In this document: piece by piece, positions 22,404 to 34,479 of the stretch
Position numbering within the stretch: position 1 is the stretch's first letter
Layout: each line of letters begins with the position of its first letter
Program-made: the position numbers and the translations under genes
Origin: Astragalus membranaceus
Taxonomy: Eukaryota > Streptophyta > Magnoliopsida > Fabales > Fabaceae
DNA length: 64,000 nt
Direction: 5' to 3'
Assembly (NCBI GenBank): GCA_039519185.1
Contig: CM076851.1
Coordinates: 50,388,751-50,452,750, forward strand
Notes under the pieces: generated by a model
Seen by the model: only the letters and a program-made list of their open reading frames with translations
Databases searched by the model: none
What the model was told of the DNA's origin: nothing

Positions 22404-23917
22404 AGGGAGCCTCACACTCCAGTTTCCCTCCAAAACTCCCACCCCCTTCCCCTACCTCCCGCCCCCCCACTACCCCCTTTCTTTTTTTTCTTCATATTTT
22501 TACTTTAAAAAAATAGAACTATAAATTAATGAAGATGAAAATTAATTTCGTGATAAATTACGCAAAGTGCGATCCTAGACAGTGTCTTTTGGGGTACTTT
22601 AGAGTCCAGAAAAAAAACTAACTGTTTAAATGCAGAAAGTTTTTTTACGATAACCAATTTCGTTAAAATTAATTGATTTTGTAACAAAATACGTAAAGTG
22701 CGACATTAAACAGTATATTTTGGGGTACTTTCCTTTTTTTTCCTCTTTCAAGTTTTAAGCAGTATGTTTTTGGATACTTTAGGGTTCAAAATTTTTTGAA
22801 CTGTTCAATTACACAAAGTTTGTTCCTCAATAACTGGTTTGTTGAAAGAAAATAAAAATTTGGTAATAAAATACGTAAAGTGTAATACTAAGCAATGTGC
22901 TTTTGGGTACTTTATCGGTCAAAAAAATAAAGTGTAATACTAAACAGTGTGCTTTTCTGAATCTTTAAAAAATTAATTTATTTTTTATACTTCTTCTCAT
23001 TACCTTTCTGAAACCAAATTATTTATTAAATTCATTTAATTCAGTTACTACCAATTCATTTATTGATTTCCTTTATTCTTAGTTTCTATGGATAGTCAAT
23101 TTCAATTTTATAATCTTCTTATTTGATTTATAGTTATAATTTAATTTTTATTCACATATATTTGACTATATATTTTATAAACCAATACTGTTACTATGGA
23201 TTATGTGTATGCAAAAATTTGTCTGGATTATATCTATACACACTCTATCTAAACAATGTTTTTTCATGTTGCAATTTAAGAAACAAAGTTTACCCCATAA
23301 CAATTCTATATTAATTAGAGTTTTTACCTCGTGCCACGCACGGGTCAAGGCGTCTTATCTATAAATTTTAGGGAGTCTCCCACTCCACTTTCCCTCCAAC
23401 CCCCCTCCTTTTTCTTCTTCATATTTTATGTTATAGGAATACATTAAAATTTAGAAGAAAAATAATTTCATGACAAAATATGTAAAGTACGATGCTAAGT
23501 AGTGTGTTTTCAGATGCTTTAGTGTTCACAAAAAAATTTTAACTATTCAAATATGCAAAGTTTGTGCCTCAATAGCCGATTTGGTGGAAAAAAGATAATT
23601 TCATGACAAAATACGTAAAGTGTGATGCTAAGCAGTGTGTTTTGGGGTACTTTAGTGTTCGGAAAACTTTTAACCATTCAAATACTCAAAGTTTATTCCT
23701 CAATAACCGATTTGTTGAAACAAATAATAATTTCGTGACAAATACGTAAAGTGTGATGCTAAGCAGTAAGTCCCACTAAGGACTAGGGCCGGTACTTGAC
23801 CTCGTGTGTCCCATACCACACAGATGTGGACTTACAACACATATGCAATCTATATGATTCTGCTTCATTACATCTTTATCTGTATGCCCTACTCATTTTG
23901 TTGCTCAGTACTTCGTA
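22404..23917. repeat. Dispersed 60- to 100-bp repeats around a Helitron-like hairpin
   Basis: A motif 'gtaaagtgcgatgctaagcagtgtgttttggggtactttag' recurs in variants near 22562, 22694, 22875, 23487, 23606 and 23745. A second shared block (ttagggag, then cactcca, then ctttccctcc) occurs at 22402 and 23366. Between them, cgtgccacgcacggg at about 23332-23347 can fold as a GC-rich hairpin next to ctctaattaat (minus strand), reminiscent of a Helitron 3' end. No Rep/helicase frame is present. Confidence 0.45.
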
Positions 23918-24276
23918 CACTACAAGAATTATTGGTTTTTCCGGCCAGGAGTTTCCGGCGGATACAGATCCGCCGCAAAGTTACCGGCGGAATCTACGAA
24001 TTTCCGGCGGAATTAGTCCGCCTAAAAGTTACCGGCGGAAAAATTGACATTTGCGGCGGATTAAAATTCGTCTTGGATTTTGCGGCGGATTTAACGGTTC
24101 TTGCGGCGGATTTTGGTTTACAGTTTTTTTTTTTTTTTTTACGAGCTTTTAATTAATCGCCGCAAATGCACCTCCGTCCGCCGCAAATCCGTTATGTCCG
24201 CCGCAAACCCCTAAATCCACCGGTAACTTCCATTTCCGGCGGATGTTGCCTTTTGACCGTTTGACTTCGTTTCACC

Positions 24277-24284
24277 TATATAAA
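24277..24284 (+). promoter_or_regulatory. TATA box of the outer CACTA promoter
   Basis: The box is tatataaa, preceded by ttttgaccgtttgac at 24251 and followed by a C/T-rich leader. The same arrangement recurs at 25640-25672, where ttttgaccgttgggc is followed by tatatata at 25665-25672, upstream of the TNP2-like gene. The downstream copy is the likely working promoter for the transposase. Confidence 0.55.
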
Positions 24285-24352
24285 CCCCTTCTCCCCTTCT
24301 TCTTTTTTCACACCTCTACCAATACTCTCATTCTCTTGATACGGCACTCGAT

Positions 24353-24930
24353 CTCTTAATACGGCACTCTCTTGAGCATTGTCGGCAGCGGGGTTCTAAT
24401 AGAGTGGCGTACGTCTCCATTTTTTTGTAAAAAAATTTCCACATTGTCATGAAGACCCCTTCATCTTTTTCGTTAAAAGTAACCCCTTTATCAGCATAAA
24501 GTTCATCCTCATTATTTTCACCACAAGAGACATATACGCTCATCAAACGCTCGGTATCATCCTCCAACTTAACAACCCGTCCTTGCAGTTCCTCAAACTT
24601 TCTATTTAGAGATTCAATCATGATCTTTTCAAAAGATGGTTTCTTGTGAAACTTTCTATTTTGAAAATATGGTTGAATCTCTAAATAAAAAGTTTGAGGA
24701 ACTGCAAGGACGGGCTGTTAAGTTGAAGGATGATACCGAGCGTTTGATTAACGTATATGTCACTTGTGGTGAAATAATGAGGAGGAGCTTTTTGCTGATA
24801 AATGGGTTACTTTTAACGAAAAAGATGAATGAGTGTTCACGACAATGTGGAAATTTCTTTACAAAGAAATGGAGACATACGCCACTGTAATGGAGCTGCT
24901 GCCGACAATGCTCAAGAGAGTGTCATATCA
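24353..24930. repeat. Long inverted repeat carrying a coding-like sequence in both arms
   Basis: The arms 24353-24618 and 24650-24930 are diverged complements of each other, separated by a spacer of about 30 bp. Each arm read outward from the centre encodes a related peptide: ESLNRKFEELQGRVVKLEDD on the minus strand and ESLNKKFEELQGRAVKLKDD on the plus strand. Both are followed by TERL and a VY/CGE segment. The peptide has heptad-like character, suggesting a short coiled coil, but I do not recognise the family. Transcription across it would give a hairpin RNA of about 270 bp. Confidence 0.8.
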
Positions 24931-25037
24931 AGATAATGGCGTAGGTCTCCGTTTAGGGGTAGCAGACATTAAATATATATTTTACTGTTTTTCCCAATTT
25001 TTATCGCTTTTAATTATTTTATTTTTTTGTTTAAAAT

Positions 25038-25340
25038 ATTTTATTAATTGTATGTATATTTTTTTGGTGATAATATTTTACTGCTTTTCCCAATTTTTAT
25101 TTTTTTAAATTAAAAATTAATTAGTTATTGGATTTTATTTTTTTATCAATAATTAAAAAAATTAATAAAATAATATATATTTTTAATTAAAACGATTTTT
25201 TTAAAAAAATAAAATTTATTTTTTAAAAATAATAATAATTTTTTATTTTTAAAAAAAAATATTAGTTTTTTAAAAAAAATAATAAATTTTTTTTAAAAAT
25301 AATAATAATTTTTTAAAAAAAAGAATAATTTTTTTTTTAA
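25038..25340. repeat. AT-rich block duplicated at the right end of the same CACTA element
   Basis: Starting at ttattaattgtatg and including the stretch around cccaatttttattttttt, about 200 bp at 25038-25245 is almost identical to 32450-32640. Both copies lead through A/T runs into 'gtactttgcggcggat' subterminal repeats. The first copy therefore looks like a right-hand end lying inside the element. Confidence 0.8.
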
Positions 25341-26439
25341 AAAAAAAATGGTACTTTGCGGCGGATTTGTGTTTTTTGCGGCGGATATTGAGCATTTGCG
25401 GCGGATCTTTGCGGCGGATTATAGCTTTTGCGGCGGATTATTTGGTATTTTTAAAAAAAAAGGCGCGATATTTTAATTTGAATATCCGCCGCAAACCTCC
25501 GTAAATAAAAAACCCGCGGATTTTAAATTTCAAAATCCGCCGCAACCGTCCAGAATCCGCCGCAAACCACCGAAAAAAAAACCCCGCGGATATTGAATTT
25601 CAAAATCCGCCGCAACCGTCCAAATCCGCCGCAAATCCCTTTTGACCGTTGGGCTGCGTTTTCCTATATATATCCATTCCCCACTTCTCATTCTTCACAC
25701 TTCTAACAATCTTCCCATTCTCTTCTTAAAATTTCTCTTTTACTCTCTCCCAAATTCTCTCATTCTCTACTAAATCTGTTTTTGAAGTGTAGCGCTTCCT
25801 CCCTACGAATTGTCTTCTGCTCTTATTGGGAAATTTCTTCAAGGTATGTTTTTGATATTAGTTAATAGTTTTAGTTTTTAATTTTTTTTTTTTTAATATT
25901 CGTTTTTAAATTATTTTATAATAATATGAATTTGTTACTAATTGTGTTGTTTTTTTTGTTTAGGTATTGTTTGGGTTCCTCCTTTTTCCTCTCTTCTTTT
26001 TCCTCTCTGCTTGAGTTCAGGATAAGCTTCAAGCCAGAGCCTTCTCTTCACTACGGTTAGTTGTTAAAGTAATTAATAAAATATTACTTACTTCACTATT
26101 TTTAGTAAAATTTTGTTTAGTATTTTGTTTGCAATAATAATACAAATTAATTTATATTGAAAAAACTTATTTATTAAGTTCACTTATAAATTTTATTAAC
26201 ATATATTGTCTTATAAAAATTGAAATTTAAAATTAAATTTGGAATTATTATTTATAATGTTTAAATTATTTGTATATAACATTATTAAAAAATTCATTCT
26301 GTTGCTTGTAATTAATTGGTAGTTTAATTATTGAAATATCAAAATAAAATGAGTAATAAATATATATATATCAAAATATGAAATAATTGATAGTTTATTT
26401 TATTTATATTGTAGTGTAGTATACGTATAGTTCTTGAAA

Positions 26440-29400
26440 ATGGATCGTAGTTGGATGTATGATCGATTGTATCCTGGAAGAACTGGTGTAAAACGACGTT
26501 TTGTAGAAGGAGTAGAAGAGTTTATTTTTTGTGCTAAGTACATTGATCATGAAGAATTTGGGCGACAAGGCGGTATTAGATGTCCGTGCTTGAAATGTTC
26601 ATTTCGAGCTATAATAAATGAACATGAAGTTAGACTTCATTTGTACAATAATGGGTTTAGGCCAAATTATTGGACATGGAGCCGTCACGGGGAAGGAGCG
26701 CCAGGGGTAGCTGCAGTTCCTGCGGTTAATGTTCCGGTTGAAGTAGTAGATCACACATCAAGTAGTTATCCAGTGACTACGACATCTGAAGGATGGGGAA
26801 TACAACCGTTAGATGTTTATCAGGGAATGATATCTGACGCTGTTGGAGTAAATTTGGATTTTGAAGAACCAGATGCTGACGAAGTTCCAAATGAGGAAGC
26901 TCAAAGGTTTTACATGTATTTGAGTGAGACAAATAAACCCATATTTGAAGGATCTACAGACTCAAAATTATCAATGTGTGTTCGGTTGTTGGGTCTTAAG
27001 TCTCAATTTAATGTTGCTGAGTTGTGCATGGAATATATGACCAAAATGATGTTGGATGCAACCCCCATTAGAGGGAGTTTACCGCAAAGTTATTATGAAG
27101 CTAAAAGAGTGGTATCGAAGCTTGGCTTAAAATCTAAAAGGATTGATTGTTGTGTGTCTGGTTGCATGCTCTATTATAACAATGAGTTTGGCATAAATGA
27201 TGGAGAGTTGTCGGAATGCAAGTTGTGTGGACAACCACGCTATCGTGTCAGTAGATCAGGGATGAGCAGAGGCAAACCGGTTCCACGAAAATCAATGTTC
27301 TATCTGCCTCTTATTCCAAGGCTACAGAGGATGTTTACTTCAATGGAGACCGCAGGTAAAATGACATGGCACCATCAAAATAGAAATAATTCTGGTGAAT
27401 TACGTCACCCATCTGATGGTGAAGCTTGGAAGCATTTTGATCGTGTTCATCCAGATTTTGCCAGTGATCCGCGCAATGTTCGGCTTGGTTTGTGCTCTGA
27501 TGGTTTCACACCATATATTCAAGCCTCGGCAACACCGTATTCATGTTGGCCAGTTATTGTTACCCCATACAACATTCCTCCAGAAATGTGTATGTCCAAA
27601 CCATACATGTTTTTAAATTCTATTATTCCAGGGCCAAGTAATCCAACAGCTGGTATTGACATCTATTTGCAACCTTTGATTGATGACCTAAAAAGGTTGT
27701 GGAATGGTGTTTTAACTTATGATGTGGCACGCAAACAAAATTTTGTGATGAGGGCGGCTTTGATGTGGACCATAAATGACTTCCCTGCCTATGGAATGTT
27801 GTCTGGATGGGGGACACATGGTAAGATGGCGTGTCCAATTTGCATGGTTGACACAAAGGCTTTTAGTCTTAAATACGGAGGAAAAGTTTCATGGTTTGAC
27901 TCGCACCGTAGGTTCTTACCTATGGATCACCCATTTAGAAAGCAGAAATATGCGTTCATCAAGGGAAATGTTGAAACAGCTGGACCTCCTCGTCAGTTGA
28001 CACCAGAGGAAGTTTGGAATAATGTTAGGGATATCCCTCCTGTGGAAGTCGTAGCCGGTGTTGTTTCTCGTCCAGATGGCTATGGACAATGGCACAATTG
28101 GACAAAAAAAAGTATTTTTTGGGAACTTCCCTATTGGAAAGATAATCTATTGAGACACAATCTCGATGTCATGCATATAGAGAAGAATTTTTTTGACAAC
28201 ATATTTAACACTGTCATGAACGTGAAAGGCAAAACGAAAGACAATGAGAAAGCTAGGAAGGATATAGATCATTTCTGTAGACGAAAGGATTTGTTGTTGG
28301 TTGAGCAAGGTACTAGGATTTTGAAACCCAAAGCCAATTATACTTTATCTACCGAACAAGCGAAAGCAGTTTATCAGTGGATAAAAGAGTTGAAAATGCC
28401 AGACGGTTATTCTTCCAATTTATCTAGATGTGCGGATGTGGATAATGGGAGGTTGCATGGGATGAAGAGTCATGATTGTCACGTATTCATGGAGTGCTTA
28501 CTTCCTATCGCTTTTAGTTCGTTGCCAACACACGTTTTGAATCCGCTCATTGAAATAAGTCAATACTTTAAGAATTTGTGTTCTGCAACGCTAAAAGCTG
28601 ATGATCTTTCAAAAATGGAACAAGACATCCCACTTATCTTATGCAAGTTGGAGAGAGTATTTCCACCTGGTTTCTTTGATTCTATGGAGCATCTACCGGT
28701 GCATCTCGCATATGAAGCTAAACTTGGCGGACCTGTCCAATACAGATGGATGTATCCGTTTGAAAGGTCAGCTAATTTTTAATTATAATAATATAAGAAA
28801 CAAGTTTAAATTAAAATATTATATGACTATTAATATATTAATATCATATTCCTCTAGGTTCATGGGTGATTCAAAAAGATCGGTGAAAAACAAAGCTAGA
28901 GTTGAAGGATCGATATGTTCTTCTTACCTACACCGTGAAACAACACATTTTTGTTCTCATTATTTCAAGAATCAGTTTGCTCCTGGAAGCAGTCGAAATG
29001 AAGTGGATACTGAATGGCGACATCCTTTGGCTTTGTCTGTCTTTTGTCTACCCGGTCGTCCATCTGGGAAGGAGTCAACTCACTGGCTAACAGATGAAGA
29101 GTTAAGTTCAGCACATGTTCATGTGTTGATAAACTGTACTGAGGTGCAACCATTTATTGAGTATGTTCCTCAACATTAACAATCGATCTTAATTAGTTAA
29201 TACTAGTAGACAAGTGTAACAATTAAATTATTTCTTTTTAGGGAGTTCTTGTCATCAGAGGCAGTACGTGAAGACCAATCTTCTGCTCATATTCATGCGC
29301 ATTTTCCAATGTGGTTTAGTCAATATGTGTATTCCCTCCCGCCAAATCCTACCAACCAACACTTGAGGAACATATCAGACGGTCCTCGAAGATGTGTTAA

Positions 29401-30052
29401 AGAATAGCACACATACTTTGTCAATGGATACAAATTTCACACCAATGAATGGACACAGGGCAGAGAGACAGTCAATAGTGGAGTGTGCATGAAGGGGGTC
29501 ACTGGAGGAGGTGAAGATGATTTTTATGGTGTGGTTCAACACATATATGAACTTCAGTACCCCCATCTAGATTTTAGTCCAAAGGTAGTTGTTTTTTATT
29601 GTAATTGGTTTGATCCGTCTGCTCGAGGAACAAAGGTGAATCCAAAGTCAAATACAGTGGACATTAAAATGAATGGTAGATATCGACCGTATGATCCGTT
29701 CGTCATTGCACAAAATGTGAGACAAGTCTATTATGTCCCTTATCCATCAATGCGGACTGATAGGCGTGGTTGGTGTGTCGCAATTAAAACAAAACCAAGA
29801 GGTCGCATTGATCAGACAAATGATGACACGGTGGAAGATATTATGCCATATCAAATGGAAGAGATGTCTAATGTAAATGAAGTGATTCAAGTTGAACCCA
29901 TTGTTCGTTTATGTGATGAGCCAAACACCGGCGATGAAGTTGTTGATGACGAAGATGCTGATGGTGATGATGCAACAGACCACATTGGTGTATCAAGAAT
30001 ATTTCACTCCTCCGATGATGATGATTTTGAGAATGAATGGGATTCAAATTAG
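26440..30052 (+). CDS. TNP2-like CACTA transposase, near-complete with one premature stop
   Basis: There are three coding exons, 26440-28766, 28858-29160 and 29242-30052, joined by GT-AG introns with matching phases. They would make about 1,146 codons. The start MDRSWMYDRLYPGR opens a Transpos_assoc domain (CPCLKC, HLYNNGF, ~1-85). The transposase core follows, with LRHPSDGEAWK, LGLCSDGFTPY, INDFPAYGMLSGW, ACPIC and DVMHIEKNFFDN. It continues into MYPFER|FMGDSK (DUF4218) and a C-terminal DUF4216-like part (HTYFVNGYKFHT, GGEDDFYGV). In exon 3 an in-frame TAG at 29405-29407 replaces a Trp codon usual before HTYFVNG. This would cut off about 215 residues. The rest of the frame is open. The protein catalyses cut-and-paste of CACTA ends in the nucleus. 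Two non-coding 5' exons seem to lie in 25700-26430. Confidence 0.88.
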
Positions 30053-30253
30053 AATGAATGTAATTTATGTTTCAACAATTCTATTTTTAATGAAGATGTT
30101 ATTTTTAATGAAGGATGTTATTTGTTTGAGAATGAATGGGATTCAAATTATTTATTTTAATGCATGAGTTTTGTATATGTTTATATATGTTAACCTTGTT
30201 TAGTATATGTTTGTTTTGTTTAAATGTATATGTTTAGCTAGATCTATACAGAT

Positions 30254-31355
30254 ATGGCATCTCATGATGACTCGGGATCCGATCATGACGGCGCATATGT
30301 TCCTCCTCCACCTCCCGATGCCGCCAGCACTAGCAGACGGAAGACATCTACTCGCCTAGGGCGCCGTACTCAGCCTGCGCGTGTTGTTGTTACTACTGGC
30401 GGATATTTGCCACCACCTGTGTCTGAGGATGGTGCTAGTACTAGTACTGCAGGGGGCCCATCGATTCCTCCTGTTGGTACTGAGGGCTTATCCCCGACAC
30501 ATGTTGATGCGGATGGGGTACGCACATTCATTGATGGGACTGAGGTGATTAGGGTTACACCTGATGGGCGTATCATATTGCAGATTGTTGGCGATTCGTA
30601 AGTCTATATATATATATCTATATTATTATTTATTAATTTATTTTTGTTGCCATTTATATATATATATATATATATAACTTATATTTGGTGTAACAAAATT
30701 CATCTTTTTTTAATGCAGTTTTATTCCTTCGAAGGCTTCAGCTACCGCCATCACAAAAACAATCAAGGAGAATTTTACCAAGAGCTGGAAGAACTGGACA
30801 GAAGTTAGAAAAGATAAGGATGCAAATAAGAAGATGTTAAGATCATTTTTGGTAAGTTATTCGATTCTACGAAATAATTAATTTGGTACTGTATTATCTT
30901 TTATATTGACTTGATTAATTAATTAATTATTGCCTTATAATTAACAACATTATTGTAAATTTCTTAAATAGGAAAAATGTACATGGTATCCAGGGGAGCA
31001 AGCCGCAGTTGAGAGAGTGTTCCATAAGAGATGTTCTCATCGCTATTCTGAATTGATGCGGAGGGCGCGCAATACGCGTACGAAGCCATCTTATATGGGA
31101 GACTCAACTTGGGCTGAGTTTAATGAGTATTGGGAGAAAGATGAAGGATTTAAGAATTATTGTGAGAAAGCCAAGAAGAACCGTGCTTCTGAAAAAGGTG
31201 GCTGCACACACACGGGGGGGAGTGTTAATACTGCAACGCATTACATACGTTTGGTAAATTTATTACTTAATTTATTACTTGATTAATTAATTAATTATTT
31301 ATAATAATTAACTAGTCATTTTCAATATGTGTATTTAATTAATAATATATATATT

Positions 31356-31395
<40 letters not shown>

Positions 31396-32398
31396 TGGAG
31401 AGGGAACAAAGGCAAATCACTTTGCCTGAGTTGCATTGCCACATGCATATGGTGGAGGAGACTGGTGAGTACGTTACAGATCGGGCGAGGCGTATTCAGG
31501 TAAAACTACTTTTACAATTATATATATTAATTAATGTTTATTATTTATATTAATAATTAGTTATTTATTTGTTGGGTTATTTTTTCAGGAGAGCTTCGAG
31601 GGTGGGATGGCTGAGTACCATCAGTCACAACAGGGCAGTGGGGCAGCTGTCGATCCAGTGGAGGAGGCTAGAGTAGCTCGTGATGTTTGGGAGAGAGCAG
31701 TTGGTCCCCAAAAGACTAATCGTCTGGTAGGATCAGGTGGTATTGGACCGGCTGCTTTTCGAACAAGCATTATTCCGAGTCTATCAGAGTCACATTCTGG
31801 ATCCTCGACTGGTCGCAATTATGTTCCCAATGCTGGTGAGTTGAATGAGGTTAGGCAATTGACGCAGCAACTGAGCGAGGCTCAGCGTCAGATTGCCGAG
31901 CGGCAGCAGCAAAGCGATCGGGAAATTCAGGCGATTCGGGATCGAAGTGAGCGGGAAATTCAGGCGATTCGGGAGCAGGCTAGGGTAGCTGAGGAGCGCA
32001 TGGAGGAGCGCTTTAAGTTCTTGCAGGATCAGATGGTGTCTAGCTCGAGGCCATCCTCATCAGCATCCTACCCGCCGCCGCCACAGCAGCAGTACTACCA
32101 GCAGCAGTATGCACCCCAGTATCCCCCGCCGTATGCATCCCAATATCCCCCGCAGTATACACCGCAGTATGCACCGCCATTCCAGCCATACCAGCAGCAA
32201 CATCAGTCACCCCGCCAGCCATACCAGCAGCCCCAACATCAGTCACCCCTGATCCAGCCAAACCAGCAGTACCCCCAGCAGCGGTCACCCCCGCTGGACA
32301 TTGATCTTAATGTCCAAATGTCATCGCTCAGTGCTTTACTTCAAGATGATACATATTATAATAATGTTGATGACATTGACCGGCAGGCACCCCAGTAG
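30254..32398 (+). CDS. TNPA-like (Transposase_24) CACTA accessory protein
   Basis: There are five exons: 30254-30597, 30719-30851, 30972-31253, 31395-31499 and 31589-32398. All introns are GT-AG and all phases agree, giving about 557 aa without stops. The N-terminus is acidic and Ser/Pro-rich (MASHDDSGSDHDG). The middle contains the plant Ptta/En/Spm core: TKSWKNWTEVRKD, RSHRYSELM-like CSHRYSELMRRAR, STWAEFNEYW and LPELHCHMHM. A coiled coil of about 65 residues follows (ELNEVRQLTQQLSEAQRQIA, then repeated REIQAIR). The tail is Pro/Gln/Tyr-rich (PPQYTPQYAPPFQPYQQQ), ending near DIDLNVQM. Family knowledge says such proteins bind subterminal repeats and cooperate with the transposase. The gene lies 200 bp downstream of the transposase, same strand. 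Confidence 0.85.
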
Positions 32399-33112
32399 CT
32401 TTAGATTATTTTATTTATTTGTCTGGATATTTTATTAATTGTCTGGATATTTTATTAATTGTATGGATATTTTTACTGTTTTTCCCAATTTTTATTTTTT
32501 TAAATTAAAAATTAATTAGTTATTGGATTTTATTTTTTTATCAATAATTAAAAAAATTAATAAAATAATATTATTTTTAATTAAAACGATTTTTTTAAAA
32601 AAATAAAATTTATTTTTTAAAAATAATAATAAATTTTTTTAATTAAAATAATAATAATTACAAAAAAAAATTTAATTAAAATAATAATAATTATTAAAAT
32701 AAAAAAACAACATTTATTTTTTAAAAATAATAATAATTTTTTTTAATTAAAATAATATTAATTAAAATTTTTTTTTTAAAAAATGTTTTTTTAAAAAAAT
32801 TATATTCATTTTTTTTTAAATAAAACGGGTGTTTTGCGGCGGATAAGGGGTACTTTGCGGCGGATAATTTGCGGCGGATATTAGGTACTTTCCGGCGGAT
32901 ATATTGCGTCAAAAATGTGTCCCCTTTTCCGGCGGATTATCCGCCGCAAATTTGCGTTGGATTTTGCGGCGCCACTAGATCCGCCGCAACGCGTTTGCTT
33001 CGAGCTGGCTACCGGCGAAAAACTTCCGCCGCAAAGTCCAATTATCCGCCGCAAATTTGGCTTTTGCGGCGGATTTCGCCCGCCGCAAAGTCCAGCTTTT
33101 TTTGTAGTGGTA

Positions 33113-33700
33113 GTATCTCTTGCATTACGTATAAGTGTTCATTCCACTTTATATTTTTATGACTCTTGGTTCACCCTCCACACCTAAGTACATTACGCAA
33201 TCTTAACTTGGTTTTCTCATATGTGTTTATCTTATGAAATAAAGTCATGCTTCTCAACATAACTATATCAATAATACATTTCAACAATTCAACAAATAAA
33301 AGTATAGAAGCATTTTCATAACATTTAAACATACAAGGCAAACCAAGAAGCAACACCATCAGCCTCAATCAACATATCTCAATCAATCAAATCAATCACA
33401 CAATCATTCAAATCACAATATAGAACTTTCCTAAGCGTTAATCGGTCCTTGACGGCCTAAACTTCACTTAACTTTGACTCTGAAGAGTAGTCAAATGATA
33501 TTTAGGTATTGCTGACTCTTTAATTCTAGTAGAGCATAGTTCACTCTACACATATTTAAATTAAAACTTTACGCTAACCTTCCCGACGAATGCGGTACTG
33601 TGCCCCCACCTGAAAAACAGCACGAACACAATAGTCGCTCAGTTAACGCTGACACGTGCTCAACACTAACAAAAAATTACGAACATGATAGTATGATCGG
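33113..33700. other. Non-coding DNA, probably old LTR sequence split by the CACTA element
   Basis: The sequence on both sides of the 9.2-kb element (23770-23917 and 33113-33700) reads as one interrupted non-coding unit rich in 'caatcaatcaaatc' and polar C/T words. It resembles degenerate gypsy-type LTR sequence, but neither a second LTR nor coding parts are seen. Confidence 0.35.
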
Positions 33701-34475
33701 ATTAGGTTTTTTTAGGGATTTTGTGGGTTATAAAAATTAAAAGAAAATGGTTTAGGAATTTTGTGGCTACGTTGAACCTGAACCCCACCCAATCGTCCTC
33801 CCTCTACCCGCCAGACCATTCCCCCCGCTCCTCCTTCTGATCGTGACTCTGCTCGCCCACTCCCTGATCCTCCTGACGCACCGAATCCTCCAGATCCACC
33901 GGATCTACCACCCTTGCAGTCGAACTCTCTTGTCCTCTCTCTGGCTTCCATTTTGCAGCCCCATTTATCATCCTTTTGTTCACTGTTGTTGATTGTTCTT
34001 TGTGCTCTAGGAATCTGTTGCCTTGCTACTGGACTTCACCTCATCTTTTCTGGCTTTCAGATTCTGAACCTTTGTCCCCGGGGCCATTTGGCCTTCAAAT
34101 ACGGGAAAAGTATGGACTTTCTATCTTTCCTCCTGATCCAACTTTGTGGGTATTTGGTTTCAGCTTTGCAATGCCTCATGCTTTTCTCGTTGGTGGAACG
34201 AGTGTACGGTTGGGGTTCGCTTGGGTTTCTGGTGGTTCGGCTCTACAGTGACGACTGTGTAGGGTTAATGTTAAAGTTTATTTATTTGCTGCTCTAGGTC
34301 GTATTAGGGACTGATTATGATTTATTTTTTAGTTAGTTCGTTAAGATTTTAGGTGTTTCAAGTGCTACTCACGTGTTTATTGCTTTATTTAGGAGTCTCA
34401 GCTATATTTGATTATCTTGGCCTTTATTGGTCCTGTTGTTCAATGAAATATTACCCGTTTGACAAAAAAGAGAAT
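33700..34475 (+). other. Possible truncated LINE-type retroposon
   Basis: The plus-strand frame around 33780-34297 starts Pro/Asp-rich (PPDAPNPPDPPDLPP) and ends in Leu/Phe-rich sequence with no recognised domain. The stretch ends gttcaatgaaatattaccc, then gtttgac and a short A-run at about 34467-34472. This layout is like the 3' tail of plant L1-type elements. A weak 11-bp match (gaacatgatag near 33672 and gaatatgttag near 34474) could be a decayed target duplication. No reverse transcriptase motif is present. Confidence 0.35.
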
Positions 34476-34479
34476 ATGT

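Larger units (their letters stand above)
23918..33109 (+). mobile_element. Large CACTA (En/Spm) transposon with both transposition genes, 9.2 kb
   Basis: The left end is cactacaagaattattgg; the right end read inward is cactacaaaaaaagctgg. The 3-bp duplication gta lies at 23915-23917 and 33110-33112. Subterminal arrays of 'tttgcggcggat' and its complement occupy 23940-24245, 25345-25640 and 32825-33090. Two plus-strand genes follow each other: a TNP2-like transposase (26440-30052) and a TNPA-like subterminal-repeat binder (30254-32398). All splice sites fit. The inner copy of the left-end array and promoter at 25345-25700 suggests a compound structure. It is the most complete transposon in the window. 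Confidence 0.93.

Noticed and set aside
23309..23350. Definite Helitron end
   Set aside because: Only a GC-rich hairpin near ctctaattaat is visible. No CTRR end, no partner end and no Rep/helicase; kept as a suggestion only.
33712..34297. Host genes in the Pro-rich and Gly-rich frames
   Set aside because: Overlapping frames on both strands with no motif, ending at a retroposon-like tail; not supported as genes.
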